NCBI GenBank assembly: GCA_021018995.1
Contig: CM037590.1
Coordinates: forward strand, 42,472,287 to 42,536,286
Reading direction: 5' to 3'
DNA length: 64,000 bases
Origin: Chloranthus sessilifolius
Lineage: Eukaryota > Streptophyta > Magnoliopsida > Chloranthales > Chloranthaceae
Shown: piece by piece, positions 56,412 through 64,000 of the stretch
How the letters are laid out: the number at the start of each line of letters is the position of its first letter
How positions within the stretch are numbered: position 1 is the stretch's first letter
Made by a program: the position numbers and the translations under genes
The notes under the pieces: model-generated
Told to the model about the DNA's origin: nothing
The model's input: the letters and a program-made list of their open reading frames with translations, nothing else
Databases searched by the model: none

Positions 56412-58300
56412 GGTGAGGTTTGAGACCTTTTTCTCTGTGGTTCCCTGGGGTTTTGCATTAATATGTTTTTGGAGTGTGGAATTAGGGTTTGCTGTTTTTT
56501 GTTTAGTGTGGAATTGGGTTTTGTTTCGGTGAATTACAGTTGGCTTAATGTTTTATATGAATATCTGAAAATGTTCTTCAATATCTAAAACAGGGTGTTT
56601 TTTGTTTTTTTCAAAAACACCATATAATCTAATATGTTTAAAATATTTTAATGTATGTTTGGTTGACTATAAATTTAATATTTTTTTATCAGAATCACGA
56701 ACATTTTACCAACATTTGCAATATATGTAACTCACTTGCCAATTAATATTGTTTGGATTGATCTGTTTGTTTGTTAGATATTGTGCTCATTGACTTCTTT
56801 TTTGGGGTATTGCAGTTTGGTTTAGGGCAGAGTTTGCTTGATAGCTGTGAGTTTTTACTTGTTCGTGCAGGAAATCTTCTATATTTATGCATTTCTTGTT
56901 CTATGTTTAGTTATTTTTAGCATTTTCATTTGATGTCATAGTTTTCTCTGCTGGATAGCCCATAATTCTGGGTTTGGAAAGGGTACGCATCGCCTCCAAA
57001 ACCACTGGCAAATCATTGGCGACGCCTCTTTCCTTGGCAGTCCCACCACCGCCGGCAAAGGTTTTACCAGCAGTTTGTGATAATTTTAACGGTGGGTTTT
57101 TTGCTGCCGGAAAATGCCATGCAATTGTAGTAGGTCTTGCATGTGGCCTTTGATCGGATGATAAAAATTATACAACTGGGGAATCTATTGTGGATTTTAA
57201 AGATAATCAATTTTACGGATGTTAGTAGCCAAACGGTTGGCAAAAAAAAATTACAACCTTTGGATTTGTTTTAAAAAAAAACGTTCCAAGAGTTTTTTTT
57301 CAACCAACCCATGGGAAGTTAAAAAAAAAAAAAAAAAAAACTTCCTGTGGGTTTTGCCAAACAAGGCTTAGGGAGTTAGGGTTACTCAAGCCCTACCCTG
57401 CAACGTCCTGTGCCTATTGAAGCTGATCTGTTTTCCATGTACTCCAATTTCCACCGCCTGCTGAATACAAGATCTTTACCATCTGTACTTTATTTGCATC
57501 ATCTTCTCCATCCTTCAACATCTTCTTTCTATCTTCTCAGTGATGTTCCCATCGCAGAAATGGGTATCCATGCCCTAATTTCTTGTGAAAACGAGCAAAC
57601 TTATTGGCTACATATATGAAAGTTCCAAATTGGTTTTCCATCCACCTCTCCCATTCTTTCATGGAAATGATGCTCAAAGGAATGATGAATTTCTTCATCT
57701 CTCCCGTGGCTGTAATCTTCCTTAAAATCTGGATAGACTGAAAATGTCCACCGCTTCTTTCTCTATAGGCAACCCACAAATATCCACCGCCTCTTCTTCA
57801 AAGAATGGATGTGATTTGGTCCCACATGAAGGATTATTCATTGGTTAGTATTCGTTTTGGAGCTCTCCTCTTCATAGATTATGGGATTTATTTGCATTCC
57901 ACACATTATAATCAATCTCACATTTATATGTTCCATTCCTAGCAGTAGTTGGTGGAGTTCGCGTGGGACTACATCAGCAAGACCGAAATTGAGGCAATCC
58001 CAGCACAAACTCTGTTGCACATACCTCTTTCAAAGGTTTGTTTGTTGTAAATACAACCTCCAAAGGTTACTATTTTCCAGGTCATTGTCACCTACATATT
58101 TCTAAGAGTCGTTTGTATATTTTTAATGGTCTTAATACATTTTCTGTATATCTGCCGCCACTTCTTAGTAAATATTGAACGTTTCAAATGCACTCCAAAC
58201 AACATGCATTCCAACTGCTTGAGGAAATACCTGAATGGGATCTAACATTATTTACACCTTTGCCAAGCTGCTAACATCCTTCTTATTATGCCCAGATTGA
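56412..58300. other. Intron-like and intergenic sequence, no gene assigned
   Basis: T-rich sequence continues to about 56940 with acceptor-like TATTGCAG (56815) and GTGCAG (56870). Around 56980-57135 lies a block with AACGGTGGGTTTTTTGCTGC and GCAATTGTAGTAG that resembles a CACTA-type end without a partner. The region 57400-58100 has modest frames on both strands but no recognisable product. Confidence 0.35.
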
Positions 58301-58304
58301 AAGC

Positions 58305-58545
58305 TCCCAAGTGTCAAAACAAGGTTTTTTTTTTTGGTTTCTTTCTGTATTATAACTAATAAATTATCACATGGGGCTGAGGTTCAGTTCTATACAAATG
58401 CATTTTAGTGGCTACTGTTTCCCAAGTGTCAAAACATAGGTTTTTTTTCTTTTTTTTTTTTTTTTGTTTCTTTTTGTACTATTACTAATAAATTATCACA
58501 TGGGGCTGAGGTTCAGTTCTATACAAATGCATTTTAATGGCTACT
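58305..58545. repeat. Tandem duplication, 115-bp offset
   Basis: CCCAAGTGTCAAAACA(A/T) begins at 58306 and 58421. Each is followed by a T run, TTTCTTT(C/T)TGTA, CTAATAAATTATCACATGGG and CTATACAAATGCATTTTA. Confidence 0.9.
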
Positions 58546-58551
58546 GTTTTC

Positions 58552-58800
58552 GGTTCAAATGCATTCATCGGGATTGGGTCTCATACAAATGGGTAACTGG
58601 TTCAATCTGAACCGTTACATAATGCGTCCCGCTGGTTCCGACCACAAAAATTGTCTTTTTAGAATTTCATAACTGTTTTTGGTTCAAATGCATTCATCGG
58701 CTTTCTTATACAAATGGCTAACTGGTTCAATCTGAACCGTTACATAATGCGTTCTTCTAGTTCCGACCACAGAAATTGCGTTTTTAGAATTTCATGTTAT
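58552..58800. repeat. Second tandem duplication, 129-bp offset
   Basis: GGTTCAAATGCATTCATCGG begins at 58552 and 58681. Each copy continues with ACTGGTTCAATCTGAACCGT, TACATAATGCGT(C/T)C and TTTTTAGAATTTCAT. Two independent tandem duplications are thus adjacent. Confidence 0.9.
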
Positions 58801-59602
58801 AACACTACAATTTCAGTATATTATATCATTATTTTTTGTTAAGCGAGCAATACATATTAATTTGGGGGAACATATTTTCACAGTTGAACCATGCAAACTA
58901 ACGAACGCTACCATCTATTCATTTATTTGTCAGATTTTGTCACTGGTCCTACTCCGGAATGGGACGAAAATTTTACGTGCGCATTTGACAATCTCCCGAA
59001 AGGCCAAAAGCTTCACATTTCAACTGGTTCTCCTATCAGGTAGATACATTATCAACACTACAATTTTTATTTCTAGATTAATTAATGCAAAAAAAAAACC
59101 TACAACCAACCCGAGATTAGGATGGTTAATATCAGGGATAGTGATTTTACTACTTTTTGATGGTCTTAATACATATCAGATTACCATATCTTGGCTTTTC
59201 TCTTTTCTTCCGTTTTATTTTGTTCTTCATCTTATTCTTCGGTGATTGAATGTGCCCTCTAATGTCGGTCATTGGTCTTATTTTGTAACGGTTAATATTG
59301 AAGCTCACCGATCAAATGCATCATTTTGTAGGTAAGATTTTTTAGCTTAGATATATTCTAATGATGGACAGCCACTTTGACTGTTTAGATTGATAGCAGA
59401 TGTGTACCACATGCTATAATAGTGAAATATACTTTAACGGATAAGATCAAACGCATAATTACACTTTAAGATCATTGAAATGCTTTTTTCATCTCAAGCC
59501 GTACTGCGAAGACGTCTCGCCAATACGCGAGACCTCACGCATAACAGCTCCATCCCATACAATCACGAATTTCCGAGATTTAACACCATGATCCCCTGTA
59601 AG

Positions 59603-59608
59603 AAGGTG

Positions 59609-59676
<68 letters not shown>

Positions 59677-59682
59677 CACCTT
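59603..59682. repeat. Perfect 80-bp inverted repeat around an (AT)32 run
   Basis: AAGGTGCT at 59603-59610 and AGCACCTT at 59675-59682 flank 64 bp of pure AT, so the whole stretch is its own reverse complement. It touches the left end of the TIR element at 59684. Confidence 0.9.
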
Positions 59683-59683
59683 A

Positions 59684-60637
59684 TTTTTCCGCATATTACA
59701 CCCTATGTTTTGGCATGATTATAAATGCAGCCCCTGTTTCACTTATTAATAAATAACCCCTAATTTGCAGTTTTGTGTACAAATAACACCTTCAGTTACT
59801 GTTCCGCTAACTGCCGTCTCTAAAAAAATAAAGTGCACTTATTACCTACATTTTCTTTCTCGTGTTAGAAATACAAGTGCCAATGGTTCAGGGTCCAGTC
59901 GAACCACGATTGGGAGTTGACTCCACGGGACGAAAAGAGTGGACTGATAGAGCGGATCAATTTCAAAACCTAGACCTGATTGTCAAGTTGACATAGACTC
60001 GTGTTTTACTTAGGCAGGTTTGGTTCTTTCAAATTGGGATCCGAACCCATAATCAACCTGGTATCAGATTCGATTTAGATCTGACGCATCTTCTCATTTA
60101 ACCTTCAAATCATGAATTTATATCTTCAATGGGTCAAGACTGGATCTGACTTGACCCCAAACCCGACTCAGACCCATACCTGAAATGAATTTCCTATTTT
60201 ATGTTTGGACCTTACTTGATTCTAGACCACTCGGACCAGATCACCCTTGACACAAACCTTTTCCTATCCGTTTGCACTCCTAGATGATAGTAACATTAGT
60301 AATCTTTTTTTTTTGTGAACCATTGCACAAATTTCTATTTATTAGTCAAAAGAAATCAATCTGTCCAAACATGTGATGTTTTGAGCTAGTCTCATCTAAG
60401 AGGTTAGTATTACATGAACTCTTTCACCTGGGGTGTTGATTTTGAGTCTAAGGTGTGTGTGTACTTGGGTGTTTCTTCTGGAAACTTTATATACGTTACA
60501 TACAGAACAGAACATAACAGTAACCCAAGGAGTTATTTAAACACAAAACTGTAAATTAATGGGTTATTTATAAATAAGTGAAACAGGGGATGGCGTTTAT
60601 AAATATGCCAAAAAATAGGGAGGTATAAGGAAAAAAA
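59684..60637. mobile_element. TIR element carrying a captured 634-bp segment (Pack-type)
   Basis: The arm 59684-59815 and the arm 60504-60637 are inverted copies. Shared blocks include TGTTTTGGCAT(G)ATTATAAA, CCCCTGTTTCACTTATTAAT / ATTTATAAATAAGTGAAACA, TTGCAGTTTTGTGT and AGTTACTGTTC. Between them, 59870-60503 repeats 62845-63487 with few differences. The right arm begins at the very base where the duplicated segment ends. The structure matches Mutator-like Pack elements that pick up host DNA. No target duplication could be identified, and the outer ends are therefore approximate. Confidence 0.7.
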
Positions 60638-61782
60638 TCGGGAGGTATTAAGTAGCCATCGCGGTTGGCTGGGGTCATACCAAGAAAAACCTATAATAAA
60701 CGAGCTGGGCACGGACCGTACCTACTCAAATATCATTATCATTATCATTATAAAAAAATGCAAGAACATACCCTTCAACTGTAGTTAGGTCACACACTTT
60801 TTCATCTTTCAGAAAGGCATCATCCTTCAATCTCATTGGCCCTGGAGAATGACAGCTCCACACATAATTTAACTGAAAATTTCAAGAGAAGAACAACAAG
60901 CTGCACAAGAAAGTCAAAACATGAATAAAAAATAATAGCAGTATTACCGGCACAAATACAGTAGATCCAAATTACAAATAACTGTTTCCATGTTCCCAAA
61001 GAGTAAAATAGTTCTTATTTACCGAGCAATTAGCCCCTTCTCCCTAACGATTTGAATAGTTATTTGCTTTGCTGTTTTTCCAAAATTAACCCATGTTAAC
61101 TGATCTCCCTGATAATGAGGTTCAGCAGGGCTACATGTACATATCTGTATAAGCCGGACACTACTGCCCACATATTTATGCATGTAACACATAAAAGACC
61201 CACTAGACAGTTGATTTTGTACATGCCATGCGTCGTGGCACCTACTATGGTCAGGTCTAACATGAACATACATATCGTTAAGGGATGCAGACAATGAATA
61301 GTGTCCGTGTCAAGAGAGGTCAGCAGATCTGTGGACTTTAATATCAACCGTTTCTTTAGTTTTAATGGCTGATATTAGAGCACATCCATCAGACATGTCT
61401 TATAGGTGAGCCATAATCTGAAAGAGTGAAGATCCATTCTGTGGAACAATGAGACAGAAGATGATCTCCATGGTCTAAGTCAGGGCAGCCAACGACTTTC
61501 TCTGATGGAATTTCGTGCATTCTTCACATGAAAACATGTCTGAATAACGCCACCGAAAATAAAAGAAACTCTTGCAGGGAAATATTATGTGTTCCCCCAG
61601 CTTCCAGATGAATTTTTTTGGCGTATGTATACTTCTAAATATTGAAGGGGCTTACATAGTTTACTCATGTGATTAGATGGTTAGTTTCCACATGATATAA
61701 TGATACAATATGATCTTCAGTGACCAAATGAACCCTCCTAAGCTGACTATTTCGCAGGTTCTAAAGTGAAGTTTAGGGCAGT
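60638..61782. other. Intergenic with fragments of dispersed repeats
   Basis: Around 61335-61400 (TCTTTAGTTTTAATGGCTGA) and 61400-61500 (right arm of the AAGATCTATTG MITE family: CATAATCTGAAAGAGTGAAG, AGAAGATGATCTCCATGGTC) repeat fragments are visible. No gene is supported. Confidence 0.5.
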
Positions 61783-62584
61783 ATGGTAGGGCAGCCACTA
61801 TCTCACTCGCTGCCCAGTGTAACCAACCCCAGTTTCTCTTATGATCTGCTCCAATTGATGACTGCAATGACCATCAATTCCCCGGTAGAAGCCTTGGATC
61901 CCCCTCTGCATAATTTTGTGCATCAACTCCCACCTGTTGCATATTACTACGAGGATTATGTTGACGTAGTATACATGTATGTTCTTCAACCGGCTTACCC
62001 TCCTTTATTGGTAGCCCCGCCATGTACAACTCCCACGGTTCGAAATGAACCCTACCGTCGACACCGTATTGTCCATTGGACTCTTCCCAAACCTGGCTGG
62101 ATTAAATTTAACTTTGACGGATCATCTCGTGAAAGTCCTCTCCGGGCAACCTGTGGCGTGGTCTTTAGGGACCAGTATGGTATTGTAATTGAGGCTTTTG
62201 ACGATCATCTGGGGGGCTACATTGTATATGGCTGAGGCAGAAGGTCTTATCCGTGGGTTGGAATTGATTATTGCGCGTGGTTGGACGAACATATGGATTG
62301 AGGGCGATGACTTAGGGTTAATCCAGTCTTTGGAATGTGGGGTTAGACTCGGCCCACTTCCGGCCTCTGTGTCCAACAAAATGTTGCGTATGCTACGTAA
62401 ATTAGGATCATACCTGTTTTCACACAATTATCGTGAAGGTAACCAAGTTGCCAATGAACTTTGTGCCGTTACCTATGCACTTGAGGGAAAAAACCTTTGG
62501 ACTGCTCATGATCTTCCTTCCACTGCAAAAGAGAAAGTTGCAAGTGATAGAGCCAGGACTGGTTATCTTAGAAGGAGATCCTGA
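61783..62584 (+). pseudogene. Plant retroelement-type RNase H (RVT_3-like) reading frame, one frameshift
   Basis: From ATG 61783 the first frame gives a Pro/Tyr-rich N-terminus and then WTLPKPGWIKFNFDGSSRES and CGVVFRDQYGIVIEAFDDHL. At a run of six G (62211-62216) the frame must shift. The next frame gives TLYMAEAEGLIRGLELII, GWTNIWIEGDDLGLIQSLEC, a leucine-rich helix, YLFSHNYREGNQVANELCAV and a basic end, stopping at 62582-62584. Removing one G would join the two halves, about 266 codons in all. RNase H catalytic acids are present at FNFDGS (Asp), MAEAEG (Glu) and IEGDD (Asp). The fourth, usually Asp in VADxL, is Asn here. No reverse transcriptase precedes it. It is either a LINE-derived relic or a single-domain RNase H gene with a recent indel or a sequencing error. 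Confidence 0.7.
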
Positions 62585-62844
62585 TAATGTGTTCCAACTG
62601 TCATTTCATATGCCTAAAACTGTTATCGAATGATTGATGTGTATCGAACTTATGTACATTCGGTTGTTCCATTGTTCGAAGTTGCTCCTTAATTTCAATG
62701 TCTTTTATCTTCTCTTACCTTATCTTCATCTTTGAACACATCACTCTATTTCCAAATGGACGAATGTATGGCTTATCCAATTAATGAGCAGTTGAGCACT
62801 TCATGGACTTATCGTAGCCCAAAAAATTTCATCAGGTCTATGAT

Positions 62845-63487
62845 AATACAGGTACCAATGGTTCAGGGTCCACTAGAACCTCAATTGGGAGTCGACTCCA
62901 CTGGACGAAAAGAGTGGATCGATGGGGCGGATCAATTACAAAACCCAGACCTGATTGTCAATTAGACACAGACTCGTGTTTTACTTGGGCAGGTTCGGTT
63001 CTTTCAAATTGGGATCCGAATCCATAATCGACTGGGAATCAGATTCGATTTAGATTTGACTCATCTTATCTTTTAACCTTCAAATCATGAATTTATATCT
63101 TCAATGGGTCAAGACTGGAACTGACTTGACCCCAAACCCGACTCAGACCCAGACCTGAAATGAATTTCCTATTTTATGTTTGAACCTGAAATGATTCTAG
63201 ACCACTCGGACCAGATCACGCTTGACACAAACCTTTTCCTATCCATTTGCACTCCTAGATGATAGTAACCATTAGTAATCTTTTTTTTTTTTTCCATTTG
63301 TGAACCATTGCACGAATTTCTATTTATTAGTCAAAAGAAATCAATCTGTCCAAACATGTGATGTTTTGAGCTAGGCCCATCTAAGAGGTTAGTATTACAT
63401 GGACTCTTTCACCTGGCGTGTCGATTTTGAGTCTAAGGTGTGTGTGTACTTGGGTGTTTCTTTTGGAACTTTATATACATTACATAC
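62845..63487 (+). repeat. Second copy of the 634-bp segment (candidate donor)
   Basis: AATACAGGTACCAATGGTTC to TTATATACATTACATAC repeats 59870-60503 at a distance of 2,975 bp with roughly one difference in 12-15 bases. Here it has no inverted-repeat arms. An acceptor-like TAATACAG precedes a 38-codon frame (VPMVQGPLEPQLGVDSTGRK and EWIDGADQLQNPDLIVN, stop at about 62963), kept open in both copies. It may be a terminal exon with a 3' UTR, or simply repeat DNA. I do not recognise the peptide. Confidence 0.75.
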
Positions 63488-64000
63488 TCATAGTTTCTGT
63501 TTTGGTGACTATTGGTTGTAGGCATCCATCATTTATACAATTATAGTGAAACATTCAATTTGTAATGGAACTACTATTATATGCTAAACCCTTTTTGTTC
63601 TGAATTTCTTTTTTTTCTGCCTTAAATTCTCTCAAGCTCATGGAGGCCAAGTTTCTGAAGAACTTGGGTACATCAGAACTTATGTAGGCTTGTGGATCCA
63701 CATTCTAATGGTGAGAGACCCAGAAAACATTTTGCCTATGCAAGGCTGATATATTGCAAATCTCAGATCTGTTTTGTGGACCGGATTGGAAGGCCAGGTC
63801 CTAAGACTGAATGATCGGTCAACATTTTTTCGTTTATGCATCATTGTATAGCATTGATCATCATTGTCGTTGTCATATTCATCATTGCCACCATTGCCTT
63901 GATCGGCATTGCAAGTTTTATCTCTGCACTAGTTTTTGTTTTGAGACTTAACAGTCGTTTCCTTTCCGACTCTTTATTGGTCTTCCCTGTCTCGCACTTG
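63488..64000. other. Right edge, nothing recognised
   Basis: There is T-rich and unique-looking sequence with an ATCATTG(T/C) cluster near 63840-63910. No exon could be supported. Confidence 0.4.

Noticed and set aside
57050..57135. CACTA-type right terminus ending GCAATTGTAGTAG
   Set aside because: The motif style fits, but no matching CACTAC end was found within reach and the last bases deviate from GTAGTG.
57537..57779. Reverse frame of 80 codons resembling a LINE ORF1 or C-terminal retroelement segment
   Set aside because: Only vague similarity (WVAYRERSGG, MKEWERWMEN); not enough to name a family.
58862..59245. Forward frame of 127 codons
   Set aside because: It is hydrophobic by AT-rich composition, has no ATG at its start, and shows no recognisable motif.
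59870..63487. Two LTRs of one retrotransposon (the 634-bp direct repeats)
   Set aside because: There are no TG...CA ends, primer-binding site or polypurine tract, and only the left copy is flanked by inverted arms, which fits capture by a TIR element better.
1..64000. CRISPR arrays, operons, phage or bacterial genes
   Set aside because: No regularly spaced direct repeats with unique spacers, no Shine-Dalgarno-led gene clusters, and all recognisable proteins are plant or plant-transposon families.

Overview
This window reads as nuclear DNA of a flowering plant. It is AT-rich, has spliceosomal GT/AG signals, holds plant-specific protein families (a GBF-interacting-protein-like C-terminus, a PADRE/DUF4228 relic, an O-fucosyltransferase-like membrane protein, L1-type LINEs), and is dominated by plant transposon classes. 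The species cannot be named from the sequence. I see no bacterial operon, CRISPR array, rRNA gene or functional tRNA gene.

Host genes are few. The 3'-terminal exon of a GIP1-like gene lies at 3313-3615; its other exons appear to lie left of the window. A decayed PADRE/DUF4228 gene is at 6412-7073. The only complete intact gene is a single-exon reading frame at 8683-10404, a type II membrane protein with an O-fucosyltransferase-like lumenal domain, preceded by a TATA box and a probable 5'-UTR intron. A reverse-transcriptase-type RNase H reading frame at 61783-62584 is broken by one homopolymer indel.

The rest is a layered transposon landscape. 4.6-6 kb: palindromic MITEs. 16.65-22.34 kb: a PIF/Harbinger-like element with a dead Myb/SANT ORF1 gene. 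23.6-26.5 kb: four DNA transposons almost end to end, namely two hAT elements with perfect 8-bp target duplications, one Mutator-like foldback with a perfect 9-bp duplication, and one with a 7/9 duplication. 33.2-36.7 kb: foldback elements, more copies of the 4.6-kb MITE family, and a tRNA-derived SINE with a perfect 17-bp duplication. 38.8-49.7 kb: a LINE split by a 6.0-kb Harbinger-like element that is itself split by a 3.3-kb CACTA element. 50.7-53.1 kb: a third Harbinger-type element. 53.85-55.28 kb: a 1.43-kb near-complete palindrome. 59.7-63.5 kb: a TIR element that encloses a copy of a ~640-bp segment also present, without the TIRs, 3 kb downstream.

The strongest observations are structural. 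Removing the Harbinger-like element and one TAA copy restores the LINE reading frame exactly. The 59.7-60.6 kb element looks like a Pack-type capture whose boundaries match the TIR edges. Several recurrent palindromic families (AAGATCTATTGTGTGAAAG arms, CCGATAC-rich, CCGAAATTT-rich) are probably lineage-specific repeats. No coherent new multi-gene biochemical system is visible.
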